Assembly: GCA_001586965.3 (NCBI GenBank)
Contig: LUCW03000005.1
Location: 317,501-381,500 of the forward strand
DNA from: Sphaeroforma sirkka
Lineage: Eukaryota > Opisthokonta > Ichthyosporea > Ichthyophonida
Direction of reading: 5' to 3'
Length of the DNA stretch: 64,000 nt
Every line of letters begins with the position of its first letter. The first letter of the stretch is position 1. The position numbers and the translations under genes are program-made. Shown in pieces: positions 54,916-63,888 of this stretch. Below the pieces are notes generated by a model. It ran no database searches. It had not been told where the DNA came from and saw only the letters and a list, made by a program, of their open reading frames with translations.

Positions 54916-57132
54916 TTATTCAGTTTTCACGTCTACCGCCATCGCCATATTTTCTCTGTCCTCCAGGATCGCGTCGAGCGAGTTCTTCTTCGCCATGTAC
55001 CCAAAGAAACCCGAGGCACACCCGTCATGCTCGTAGTACTCCTGGGACTCGAGGCTCGCGGTGTACAGGCGGTACTCGACAAACCCGTTGCCAATGAGAA
55101 TGTCGTTCATGATGGTTGTCTCGATGATCCGCTCCTTGGAGACATCGCCGCGGACGTACAGGTTGACGGCAATGTGCTTGGCGTGGTCAATGACCGGGAT
55201 CGCCATCTTGACGACGTAGCGCTCGTCCTCAAAGCGGAGGGGGAAGTTGAACTGGGGGCTGGCCATGTTGAACGTCTCAAAGAAGGCGCGGATGCGCTTC
55301 CAGCTCACGTGGGTCACAAAGCGGTCCAGGATGGGCACCTGGTTCGCGTAGTGGATGAACGAGTGCGAGCTCAGCACCAGCGCGCACACAAAGGCCTTCT
55401 TGGACATGCTCATGCTCTGCAGGGGGCCCGTCCGTGGGTGGATCAGCTCCCAGGCCTCCAGCCACTTCTGGTTCATCGACGAGCTCGCGCTGCCGTTCAT
55501 GAGCACCGACATCACGTTGCCCATGCCCATGCCCGACTTGTACGAGTGCGCGCGGCTCGCGTAAGTGGCATCCAGCATCAGCATGATGGCCATGTCCTTG
55601 ATGGCGGACACGTTCTCGTGCGTGTTGTTGACGGCGACAATGTCCTCGGCCCACATGTTGACCCTTTTGGCGCCGACCGCGATCACGTCAGACAGCGAGA
55701 TGGACTTGAAGAGGGCGATGCAAAAGTCAATGTCCTCGCCGAGCAGCTGGGCGGCCTGCGTGATGAGCTTGGGTCGCGGGGGGCCGTCGTCCTGGCCGTG
55801 GCTGCAGAGCGCCTCACTGGCCGGGCGGAGGTCGAGCGGGTTGGAGGCCAGTATGCTGCAGAGCATGGCGTCCCGGTTCAAGTACGGGAGCATGGCGTGC
55901 TTGGTGTTGTGGAGCATGATGATCCGGTTCTTGGTGCGGGTCAGGCCGACGTGGTGGGTGTTGGGGACCTTGAGTGGGTCGGCGTCGCGGGCGTAGAAGC
56001 TAAAGTACGACATGTCGTAGCCAAAGCAGATAACCAGGTCCGCCTCCAGGCCCTTACTGCCGTGGTAGGTCTTGAACACGACCCTCTGGTCGACGGACGG
56101 CGGCGGGGCCGGCGAGTCGTCGTCGTCGTCCCCCGAGTCCTCATCGTCTGAGTTGCGGACGGTCATGTCGTCCGACGGCACGTCTATGGGGTACCTGAAG
56201 TCCGGCGACCGCACCAGATAACTGATAAAGGTTGAGATGGGCGACGGCCGCGGACTGTTGTGCTTGAAGGAGTGGGCGGTGTGTCGGCCGCTGCCGTTGT
56301 AGACGCTGCGGTACGACTTATTGCGCACGCTGGGCGCCAGCACAAAGACTGACTTGCCGGAGCGCAGCGCCGCCGCAATGGTCAGCTTGAGGTCCCGGTA
56401 GAGGTCCTGCTCCGGGTACGCGGCGTCGCCGTACACGACGTACTCGGGGAGCCGGCTGCTGCCTGTCCCCGTGATGACGTTCGGGCTCTGGGTGCTGGTG
56501 TTGATGAACTTGCAGACCGTGTCGGGTACCCGGAAGCTCCTGGAGAGCGTCAGGTGCGTCCAGGGCTCGTTAAAGTACAGCTCGGGCTGGCAAAAGTACG
56601 TGTCCGAGGCGCCGCGGTACTGGTTGATGGTCTGCAGCGAGTCGCCCACCAGCACCTTCTGGGTATGGCGCCCGGCCTGGCTGGCCACCGAGCGCAGCGT
56701 GTAAAAGTACAGCGGCGACAGGTCCTGGGCCTCGTCGACAATGACCACGTCGTAGTGCGTGTCCAGCGGGTCCTCGATGGCCACCATGAGCTGGAGGTCC
56801 GTGACGACCGAGTACAGTGAGTGGAAGCTGTGGACGTCGACTGCGAGGCCCTGCGCGAAGGCCCGCTTGCGGGTGTCGGTCTTGAGCGAGGACGAGTACG
56901 TCAGGATGAGGATCTTCTTGCCCATGGCCTCACGGTTGAGCCGGGCGACGATGGCCAGCATGGTGAAGGTCTTCCCGGCACCGGCGCAGGCACTCAGGGT
57001 GACGTTGTCGCCACGGGCGACCGCGGCTATGGCCTCCTCCTGCTCGTCGGTGGGCGCACGGACGCCGGCGAGGGGTGTGTGTGCAGGCGCCGCGAGCGGG
57101 CCCGCGGGGGTGGGTTGCTGGATGGCGATCAT
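54916..57132 (-). CDS. UvrD/FBH1-like SF1 DNA helicase
   Basis: About 738 residues from MIAIQQPTPAG at 57132 (another ATG at 57186 would add 18). Helicase motifs: Q-motif region PTDEQEEAIAAV, Walker A ACAGAGKTFT (Lys54), Walker B VIVDEAQDLSPLYF, motif III VGDSLQTINQYRGA, motif IV-V KTYHGSKGLEADLVICFG, motif VI VGLTRTKNRIIML. An acidic insert (about DDEDSGDDDDDSPAPPP) interrupts the second RecA domain. The C-terminal 230 residues have no known motif. UvrD-type helicases move 3'-5' and act in repair or recombination. It lies between unknown and capping genes. Confidence 0.9.
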   Translation of the reverse strand: MIAIQQPTPAGPLAAPAHTPLAGVRAPTDEQEEAIAAVARGDNVTLSACAGAGKTFTMLAIVARLNREAMGKKILILTYSSSLKTDTRKRAFAQGLAVDVHSFHSLYSVVTDLQLMVAIEDPLDTHYDVVIVDEAQDLSPLYFYTLRSVASQAGRHTQKVLVGDSLQTINQYRGASDTYFCQPELYFNEPWTHLTLSRSFRVPDTVCKFINTSTQSPNVITGTGSSRLPEYVVYGDAAYPEQDLYRDLKLTIAAALRSGKSVFVLAPSVRNKSYRSVYNGSGRHTAHSFKHNSPRPSPISTFISYLVRSPDFRYPIDVPSDDMTVRNSDDEDSGDDDDDSPAPPPSVDQRVVFKTYHGSKGLEADLVICFGYDMSYFSFYARDADPLKVPNTHHVGLTRTKNRIIMLHNTKHAMLPYLNRDAMLCSILASNPLDLRPASEALCSHGQDDGPPRPKLITQAAQLLGEDIDFCIALFKSISLSDVIAVGAKRVNMWAEDIVAVNNTHENVSAIKDMAIMLMLDATYASRAHSYKSGMGMGNVMSVLMNGSASSSMNQKWLEAWELIHPRTGPLQSMSMSKKAFVCALVLSSHSFIHYANQVPILDRFVTHVSWKRIRAFFETFNMASPQFNFPLRFEDERYVVKMAIPVIDHAKHIAVNLYVRGDVSKERIIETTIMNDILIGNGFVEYRLYTASLESQEYYEHDGCASGFFGYMAKKNSLDAILEDRENMAMAVDVKTE

Positions 57133-57272
57133 AGTAGTGTACTTTGTGTGCGTACATGTAAAGTGAGTTGCGGAACCCGAAAACATACATGTATATGGGA
57201 AATTCAGATATTCAGTATTTTTTTTATTCTGGAATCACAGCCATCACTTTGCTCCCCTAGAACGTTCGCGAA

Positions 57273-58661
57273 CTAGAGGCCGAGTTTCTCGTCGAGCAGC
57301 CGACAGTAGTACCCTTGGTAGTCCTCGTGCTGCATATCATCAAAAGTCACGTTGGCCACGTACTCGGTGTTGGGCTTCGTCTTGTCGGGGCGCATCTTGA
57401 CAAACTGAAACCGCCCGACCTCGTACCTGAACTCCGCGATGCAGCCCCGCGTCAGCCGGTGGCAGCACGGCACGCGCGTGCTGGCAAAGGGGACGAGGCC
57501 ATCGCGGGACCCGACCTTGAGCACGCAGTGCCGGTCCCCATCCCCGCTGGGCTCCCCGGGGTGCACCACAAAGTCGATGGACTGCAGCGCCTGGGGCTTG
57601 AACTTGATCACGCTGCCCGCGTACACGCCGGCCAGCTTGAAGCACACGCCGTCGTGCTTTGTGGGGTCCAGCTTCCCAAACAGCTCTCTGTACATGCCCC
57701 CCGGGTACGTCTCGATGGCCTGGAGCCGGTGCGTGCCAATGGCCACGCGGCCGTCGGGCCCGAGCATCGTCAGGAGCAGGGCCCGGCGTTCCGCGAACGG
57801 CTTTTCGGTCACCACCTCGTTCTGGGTCATGACGAGGTCGAGCGCGTACACGTCGCTGCCACACACCTCGCAGTCGATGACCGTGGCGCGGCCGCCGCCG
57901 ACGAGGCCCACGAGCCGCCGCGGGGCGTCGCCGATAGCCTCCTCGTGGCCGGTGATGTACACGAGGTACGCGAGGTCGCCCCACACGACGAGGAGTGCCC
58001 TGGACCCGTCGTGCTTGTACATGACCACGGTGTCTTTGGCGATTGGGGTGCTGGGCGACAGCGTCTGCGCCTGCGTGATGGGGAACATCATCTTGCCGGC
58101 AATCCGCATGGCCATGAGCTCACCGTAGATGGTGGTGGGCCACACGCGGTCGGGGAGAAGGACGTTGCGGACCAGCGCGTCGACACTGGGGACGAACTCG
58201 TCGTCCTGGAACCCGAACTCGGACACGGCGATATCGCCCTCGAGCTCGATCTCGATCATGTGCATCTTGTGCCCCGCGGTCACGGTGTCCACAAACTCGA
58301 CCGTGTACGTCGCCGGCCCCGTGGAGAGCGAGATGCCCGCGAACCGCGTGGTGGTCTTGATGCGCTGGGCGACGGGGGCGGCGGTGTCGGCCGCGGGCTC
58401 ACAGGGGGTCTCTGATGCAACGTAGTAGGCCCAGTGGGCGAAGCGGAAGAGGCCGAGGGTGCGCTTGCACTCCCAAACGGTCTTGTGGTCGTCGAACGAG
58501 GTCACGGAGCGCAGCCCGTCCTCGGCGCCGTAGTGGACTATCTGGGTGAGGCGCCTCTCGTACGCGGGGGTGCCGTGGAGCTTGCGGGTACGCTCCAGGG
58601 CGGCCTCCCACTCGCGGGGGGAGACGTGCACACGGGCCTCGATTTCAATCACACCTGCCAT
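57273..58661 (-). CDS. mRNA capping enzyme: RNA triphosphatase plus guanylyltransferase
   Basis: 462 residues. The N-terminal ~165 residues form a tunnel-type metal-dependent triphosphatase: IEIEARVHVS near 5 and MHMIEIELEGD near 135 supply the paired Glu-x-Glu metal ligands. The guanylyltransferase follows: MYKHDGSRALLVV with Lys216 of KxDG as the GMP-linked residue, VIDCEVCGSDVYALDLV (motif III), KHDGVCFKLAGVY (motif IV) and VIKFKP (motif V). The order matches capping enzymes of NCLDVs and the two-domain LEF-4 of baculoviruses; no methyltransferase is attached. It caps viral mRNAs, implying partly independent transcription. Confidence 0.9.
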   Translation of the reverse strand: MAGVIEIEARVHVSPREWEAALERTRKLHGTPAYERRLTQIVHYGAEDGLRSVTSFDDHKTVWECKRTLGLFRFAHWAYYVASETPCEPAADTAAPVAQRIKTTTRFAGISLSTGPATYTVEFVDTVTAGHKMHMIEIELEGDIAVSEFGFQDDEFVPSVDALVRNVLLPDRVWPTTIYGELMAMRIAGKMMFPITQAQTLSPSTPIAKDTVVMYKHDGSRALLVVWGDLAYLVYITGHEEAIGDAPRRLVGLVGGGRATVIDCEVCGSDVYALDLVMTQNEVVTEKPFAERRALLLTMLGPDGRVAIGTHRLQAIETYPGGMYRELFGKLDPTKHDGVCFKLAGVYAGSVIKFKPQALQSIDFVVHPGEPSGDGDRHCVLKVGSRDGLVPFASTRVPCCHRLTRGCIAEFRYEVGRFQFVKMRPDKTKPNTEYVANVTFDDMQHEDYQGYYCRLLDEKLGL

Positions 58662-58789
58662 ACTGGTTGCTGTTTGCCTAATCTGCGTACATGCCGGGTA
58701 TGCAGATTTCTTTTTTTGTAGAGGGCAGAAAATCGAAAATGTATAAAAGCAGCTGCTTTCATGTCTGTGTATTCATTGTCACACTCAAT

Positions 58790-59449
58790 ATGCAAGTCAT
58801 CAGTGTAGACACACCCACACGCAAGAGTACACCCTTTGTGTCGTGTGACGGTGATACGTTCGATGTCCACACCATAGGAGACGGGACATCCGGGGGTACA
58901 TTTTACAAGGCGGCGGATGTGGCAAACCTCGTGGGCGTTATGGGGGCAAAGGTTGTGAAGGCCTCCGTTGACGATGAGCTGTGCTTCCGACTCGGACCAG
59001 GGGCAACTGATCCCGTATACATCTCACTAGATGGACTTGTCCAGTACGTGTTTAACAGTCGCAAGGCCAGGAAGGGACCGTATGCACAGTGGCTGCTCGA
59101 CATCCTCCATCCGTTTATGCAAAATTCCAAGGAATTGCTTTCCGAGACTACCCCACCAGAGGTGGATGAGCTTAAGGGGTGCAAGCAGAGTCTGTCTCTC
59201 ACAATCGAGACTCTGAATGATACGATGAAAACATTGAAAGAGGAAACGCTTGTGCTAAAGGGTGAGAATGCTACTTTGGAGGGGGAGAATGCTCGCCTTT
59301 CGCAACGCTTGAAGCAGTTCGAGGAACGTCGCGACAATGACGCAGAAGAATTAAGAGAGCTCAGAGCCAAGTTTGACCTGGCCACTGTTCGGATTATGCA
59401 GCTGGGTATGCCAGCATCTGTACGCAAACGCCTGAGACTGGATGACTAA
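58790..59449 (+). CDS. BRO-N family protein, short paralogue
   Basis: 219 residues from the ATG at 58790 (MQVISVDTPTRKSTPF). The BRO-N/KilA-like DNA-binding domain covers about 20-110: GTFYKAADVANLVGV, ASVDDELCFRL, VYISLDGLVQYVFNSRKA, PYAQWLLDILHPF. A coiled coil follows (ENATLEGENARLSQRLKQFEE) and the end is VRKRLRLDD. It is a clear paralogue of the gene at 60291 but lacks about 120 central residues: TTPPEV is followed almost directly by KQSLSLTIETL. BRO proteins bind DNA and may regulate transcription. The gene pair flanks a 12-copy repeat. Confidence 0.88.
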   Translation: MQVISVDTPTRKSTPFVSCDGDTFDVHTIGDGTSGGTFYKAADVANLVGVMGAKVVKASVDDELCFRLGPGATDPVYISLDGLVQYVFNSRKARKGPYAQWLLDILHPFMQNSKELLSETTPPEVDELKGCKQSLSLTIETLNDTMKTLKEETLVLKGENATLEGENARLSQRLKQFEERRDNDAEELRELRAKFDLATVRIMQLGMPASVRKRLRLDD

Positions 59450-59630
59450 GTCTTTTTACAATTAGCACGTTTTCAAAATAAAAAATAAAACCAAAACCGG
59501 CTGACACCTCTATGTAGGGTAGATTTTATGATACCCTCTATGTAGGGGTAACTTTCACCCTGCCCCCCCAGACCCTGCCCTCTATGTGGGGGTAGACCAA
59601 ACACGCGTGGTGGAAAATTTGCACGGCAAA

Positions 59631-60180
59631 AATTTTACAGTGCGGTCTACAGTACATGTCAAGACGCTTGGTGGAAAAAATTTTACAGTGCGGTCTACAG
59701 TACATGTCAAGACGCTTGGTGGAAAAAAATTTTACAGTGCGGTCTACAGTACATGTCAAGACGCTTGGTGGAAAAAATTTTACAGTGCGGTCTACAGTAC
59801 ATGTCAAGACGCTTGGTGGAAAAATTTTACAGTGCGGTCTACAGTACATGTCAAGACGCTTGGTGGAAAAATTTTACAGTGCGGTCTACAGTACATGTCA
59901 AGACGCTTGGTGGAAAAAAAATTTTACAGTGCGGTCTACAGTACATGTCAAGACGCTTGGTGGAAAAAATTTTACAGTGCGGTCTACAGTACATGTCAAG
60001 ACGCTTGGTGGAAAAAAATTTTACAGTGCGGTCTACAGTACATGTCAAGACGCTTGGTGGGAAAATTTTACAGTGCGGTCTACAGTACATGTCAAGACGC
60101 TTGGTGGGAAAATTTTACAGTGCGGTCTACAGTACATGTCAAGACGCTTGGTGGGAAAATTTTACAGTGCGGTCTACAGC
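59631..60180. repeat. 46-50-bp tandem repeat, twelve copies, between BRO genes
   Basis: The unit TTTTACAGTGCGGTCTACAG plus TACATGTCAAGACGCTTGGT and an A-run repeats twelve times from about 59631. Copies are identical except for the A-run length (three to eight A), which varies the period. Each holds palindromes AAAATTTT and ACATGT. The array is open in several frames only because the unit lacks stops. Baculovirus-type homologous regions beside bro genes are a loose analogy. The 59490-59610 stretch before it also has CTCTATGTAGGGGTA repeats. Confidence 0.92.
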
Positions 60181-60290
60181 ATTTGACTCATAGTCAACAG
60201 TGTTTTGATTCGCGTTTAAAAAATATTAAAAAACGAAATTGACAAACAAATTAAAACGTTCATAAGGACAGACAAAGCACAACCCCCAAT

Positions 60291-61313
60291 ATGCATTCTA
60301 TCAGCGTAGACACACCTACTCGCAAGAGCACTCCATTTGTATCATGCGATGGTGATGTATTTGACGTCCACACTATAGGGGATGGTACCGGTGGTGGTAC
60401 ATTTTACAAGGCTGCCGATATAGCAAATCTAATTGGGGTTTCGGGTGCAAGGGTTGTAAGTGCCGCGGTCGATGATGAACTCTGTTTCCGACTCGGGACG
60501 GACGCAAATGATCCTGTCTACATTTCGCTGGACGGGCTGGTTCAGTACATATTCAACAGCCGCAAAGCCAGGAAGGGCCCTTATGCAAAGTGGATACTCG
60601 ATATTCTCCACCCCTTTATGCAACATGACGACGCTGCAATCGTGGAGCTTGCCAAGGAATCGCTTTCCCGGACCACTCCACCAGAGGTGGCTGTCTGCTT
60701 TGAGATGGGGGTCTATCTTATCATGGTGGGGACCGTGGGGCAGCTGCAGGACAAGTGTACCACGCCCACTGACGCAGACGACAACCATGTGGTCGTCAAG
60801 CTCGGCATGTCTAAAACAAGCATCATGCGCCGACTAACTGCCCACGAAGGCAAGTTCCCAGGAGCCGAGCGCCTCGCCGTTGTATACATGCCTGCTGAAT
60901 TGGCCTCCAAGGCGGAGAAGGCAGTGAAGGACTTCTTCGGTGAACTCCACGACGCAAAGCCATTTCTGTACGAGGGGCAGACGGAGGTCTTTTCTATCCC
61001 GAAGAATAATCTCCAGAGTGTGGTTGGCCACTTTACAGACATTGCGAAAGAGGTCGGCAGCGTCAACGTCAAGCAGAGCCTGACTCATACAATTGAGACT
61101 CTTAAGCTGAACCTCGCGCACACCTCTGAAATGATGAAAACACTGGAGGGAGAAACACTTGTGTTGAAGGGCGAGAAGGCCACCCTGAAAGCAGAGAATG
61201 TCAATCTGTGTGACGAGTTAAGAGAGCTCAGAGCCAAGCTCGATCTGGCCAATGTCCAGATCATGAAGCTGGGGATGACAGCCCCTATGCGCAAGCGCTT
61301 GAGACTCGACTGA
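60291..61313 (+). CDS. BRO-N family protein with GIY-YIG/T5orf172-like insert
   Basis: 340 residues. The start MHSISVDTPTRKSTPFVSCDG and BRO-N domain (to about 112) match the gene at 58790. Residues about 134-260 form an extra domain: MGVYLIMVGT near 140 and VVVKLGMSKTSIMRRLTAHE near 168-186 fit the GxY...KxG...RRLxxH pattern of GIY-YIG-like T5orf172 domains found in other viral BRO/KilA proteins. EVFSIPKNNLQSVV ends it. A coiled coil and the end MRKRLRLD close the protein, as in its paralogue. Nuclease activity is uncertain because the catalytic Glu is not obvious. It might act as DNA-binding regulator or selfish nuclease. Confidence 0.85.
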   Translation: MHSISVDTPTRKSTPFVSCDGDVFDVHTIGDGTGGGTFYKAADIANLIGVSGARVVSAAVDDELCFRLGTDANDPVYISLDGLVQYIFNSRKARKGPYAKWILDILHPFMQHDDAAIVELAKESLSRTTPPEVAVCFEMGVYLIMVGTVGQLQDKCTTPTDADDNHVVVKLGMSKTSIMRRLTAHEGKFPGAERLAVVYMPAELASKAEKAVKDFFGELHDAKPFLYEGQTEVFSIPKNNLQSVVGHFTDIAKEVGSVNVKQSLTHTIETLKLNLAHTSEMMKTLEGETLVLKGEKATLKAENVNLCDELRELRAKLDLANVQIMKLGMTAPMRKRLRLD

Positions 61314-61405
61314 GCATTTTTATATATACCCAGAATCATCGTATACTACAGAGCTCAAAAGCGTACGTTAAGTTGACAATAATGAAAATAAATAAAAAAT
61401 TTATC

Positions 61406-62254
61406 CTAAAGCTTGGCCCCCAGGTTGTTCGTGCTGTATCCGTACTGCACCGTAAACGATAGGGGATACGCCGTATTGTACTCGGCCACCGTCATCGGCT
61501 GGTAGGCTGCTTGGCCCCAGAAAAATGGGAAGAACACATAGTAGGGGAATATCGTAATGTGCGAAAAGATGCCGTGCAGTACATGGTCAAACATGAGGGG
61601 TCCTGTCCGCTCGAACGGATGGGCCGTCGGGCAGCCCCAGAAGAACGCGGGTTGTAGCTTCAGCAGCGTGTAGATGATCAGGTTGCCCCGCGAGCTCCCA
61701 ATGACACTGTTTGCCAGCCCCCGGGTATTCTCCTTCTCCTGGCCCACGAAAAAGCCTGTGGGGTTGCTCGCGGCAATGAGGGCCCCAAAGTCCTTCCCTA
61801 GATTCACCATGTCGCTGTCCATGTAGATGCCCCCATACTTGTACAATATCTCGAGCCGAGCCACGTCGGCCTTGCCACAGTACTGCGGCTCGGCGTCAAA
61901 CAGGGCAATGTTCTCCGTCACGACATTGCGAATATTGCTATTGTCCCAGAGCATGTACTGAAACCCGTTTTGGGAGCACCAAGTTTGGAACGTAGCCATC
62001 CACTCCACCACGGCGGCAGGCGCCTCCTTGCCTATCCATATCTGGTGGATGATCCTGGGGATGGTCTGGGGGTCCTGTGTCTCGTACCTCTCGACCACGG
62101 CCTGTAAGAGACTAGTTATGCCCCTGGGAACCACGGGACGACACTTGCAGTAGTTTTTGGTGGCATCGCGCCCCCGACTCACACACAGAGCGATATCCTG
62201 CTGCACACGAACCTCCTGGGCAAGCCGGTTGATTCGGTCCACAAGGTCCGCCAT
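61406..62254 (-). CDS. GT32-type glycosyltransferase (OCH1/DXD family)
   Basis: 282 residues starting MADLVDRINRLAQEVRV. The family pattern is clear: IPRIIHQIWIGKEAP near 65, then WMATFQTWCSQNGFQYMLWD, KADVARLEILYKYGGIYMDSDMVNL with the metal-binding DxD, and NSVIGSSRGNLIIYTLL. No signal anchor is present, so it would work in the cytoplasm or viral factory, as giant-virus glycosyltransferases often do. It is the third glycosyltransferase of the window and the third different family. Confidence 0.85.
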   Translation of the reverse strand: MADLVDRINRLAQEVRVQQDIALCVSRGRDATKNYCKCRPVVPRGITSLLQAVVERYETQDPQTIPRIIHQIWIGKEAPAAVVEWMATFQTWCSQNGFQYMLWDNSNIRNVVTENIALFDAEPQYCGKADVARLEILYKYGGIYMDSDMVNLGKDFGALIAASNPTGFFVGQEKENTRGLANSVIGSSRGNLIIYTLLKLQPAFFWGCPTAHPFERTGPLMFDHVLHGIFSHITIFPYYVFFPFFWGQAAYQPMTVAEYNTAYPLSFTVQYGYSTNNLGAKL

Positions 62255-62296
62255 TTTTAATTTTTCCCTATTTAGTTTTTATTTTGTTTAAAAAAT

Positions 62297-62705
62297 AATC
62301 GGGACAGACCCGATTTCTTTTGGCTTTCGACCCGATTTCTTTTGGCCATGTACACCACACACTGATCAATAATAATCGGGACAGACCCGATTCCTTTTGG
62401 CTTCCGACCCGATTTCTTTTGGCTATGTACACCACACACTGATCCAATAATAATCGGGACAGACCCGATTCCTTTTGGCTTTCGACCCGATTTCTTTTGG
62501 CCATGTACACCACACACTGATCCAATAATAATCGGGACAGACCCGATTCCTTTTGGCTTCCGACCCGATTTCTTTTGGCTATGTACACCACACACTGATC
62601 AATAATAATCGGGACAGACCTGATTCCTTTTGGCTTTCGACCCGATTTCTTTTGGCCATGTACACCACACACTGATCCAATAATAATCGGGACAGACCCG
62701 ATTCT
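62297..62705. repeat. 77-78-bp tandem repeat with a palindrome, six copies
   Basis: AATCGGGACAGACCCGATT starts copies at 62297, 62374, 62452, 62530, 62607 and 62685 (the last partial). AATCGGG and CCCGATT can form a hairpin with a five-base loop. The rest includes TTTTGGCTTTCGACCCGATT and ATGTACACCACACACTGATC. Two subtypes (CTTTCG/GGCCATG and CTTCCG/GGCTATG) alternate, showing duplication of a two-unit block. It separates two convergent-free minus-strand genes and ends 20 bp before the next stop. Confidence 0.92.
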
Positions 62706-62717
62706 TTATTTCGAAAA

Positions 62718-62910
62718 CTAGTATCTATTTTTCTTCTTGTTATTCATCGACATAAAGACAATTACCCCCACTACTACCAGCACCCCAACCCCAACCCCGC
62801 CGATAAGGAGCCAGTTGTAGCCCTCTTCATCATCACCTTCATCATCTCCAGTTTCAGTCTCTGTAGTTGTCACAGGTGGTGATTCAACCACTTCTTCGAC
62901 GATTTCCTCC

Positions 62911-62954
<44 letters not shown>

Positions 62955-63482
62955 GTCATCGTCATCCTCCTCCACTACTTCTTCTGACGCAACAGTGTTG
63001 TTTGCAATATACGCATTCAGTCCACTCCCGCTAGTCACTATCTTCATGATAAATTTGTCCACAGCCACACCACCAGTAATTCCGTCCGGCACAAACGTCA
63101 TGTTTGAATCCTTAGTGGCAAACTTAACGCCGTCTGCAGTTTTAATCCGCACAACCGACTCGCCCGTGTCACTCGACACGGGGGTCACAGTAAAAATGGT
63201 CTTTGTCGAGCTATCCGACGAGACCACCACGATCCCCTGCTGAAAGTATACATAGCCCCCGTTAATGCTCATTGTGTACTTGTTGGGCGTATCGCTCACG
63301 GCATCGAACCGCACGTCCACGCCATTGGTGCCGTACCCCAGACGCTGGGGCGTGGCCGCCATCGAGCTGACGTTCATGGACCCCTTGTTGAGCTGCAGGT
63401 CGATACGGACAACAGCCTTGTCGAGCACGCTCAGCTGCTTCTCGAGGCCCGCGTTGAGGAGCGCATAGTCTATGGTGCTCAT
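62718..63482 (-). CDS. Tail-anchored surface protein with poly-Asp stalk, 254 residues
   Basis: MSTIDYALLNAGLEKQLSVL starts a beta-rich ectodomain of about 165 residues (NKYTMSINGGYVYFQQGIVVVSS, TGESVVRIKTADGVKFATK). A run of about 18 Asp (from ATC repeats) and Glu follows, then Thr/Glu, one membrane span (LLIGGVGVGVLVVVGVIVFMSM) and NNKKKNRY. It shares its layout with the gene at 32641: beta domain, acidic stalk, span, basic end with RY. An envelope protein is likely. The Asp run is prone to slippage. Confidence 0.72.
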
Positions 63483-63606
63483 GGTGCTGTAGCAAAGTCG
63501 GTTTATATAGACTTTTAAAATTATTTTTTATTAAAGAGAATTAAAATCGTGCACACCTAACAAGTTTTTTTTTTTTCAAGTTCTAAACGCCTGATTACGA
63601 TTCAAA

Positions 63607-63888
63607 ATGAGCAAGAAACGGACCAAGGCCGACCAGGACAAAATCGACGACCGTGTGATTGAAATCTATGCCCCCAAGTCGACCATCAACTGGCCCCTGG
63701 TGTTTGCGCTCGCAATCATGGGCCTCTCCCTCATCCTGGTCGTGGTGGCTTATACCAGGCGCCTCCCCAAGACCCGGGGCCCGCCACCCGTCGCCTCGAA
63801 CCCGACAACCCTCCCCCTGCGCACGATCCAGCCTAACCTGGTCCCCCCGATCGCATCGCAGCCGCAGATGTTGTACTACTCGTTCTGA
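63607..63888 (+). CDS. Small single-span membrane protein, 93 residues
   Basis: MSKKRTKADQDKIDDRVIEI is a charged N-terminus; WPLVFALAIMGLSLILVVVAY is the span (about 29-49), followed by RRLPKTRG and a Pro-rich tail ending QPQMLYYSF. The charge pattern favours an N-in or tail-exposed topology that cannot be fixed from sequence alone. Its start follows an A/T-rich gap shared with the divergent gene at 63482. It probably belongs to the virion membrane. Confidence 0.65.
   Translation: MSKKRTKADQDKIDDRVIEIYAPKSTINWPLVFALAIMGLSLILVVVAYTRRLPKTRGPPPVASNPTTLPLRTIQPNLVPPIASQPQMLYYSF

Noticed and set aside
59586-60242. Long overlapping open frames across the BRO-flanked tandem array
   Set aside because: They are open in several frames at once only because the repeat unit contains no stop; the products are pure repeat and follow A-run length.
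62268-62672. Minus-strand repeat protein of about 134 residues (VVYIAKRNRV repeats)
   Set aside because: It coincides with the 77-78-bp palindromic array; 78 is a multiple of three, so the open frame is a by-product, and 77-bp copies break it.
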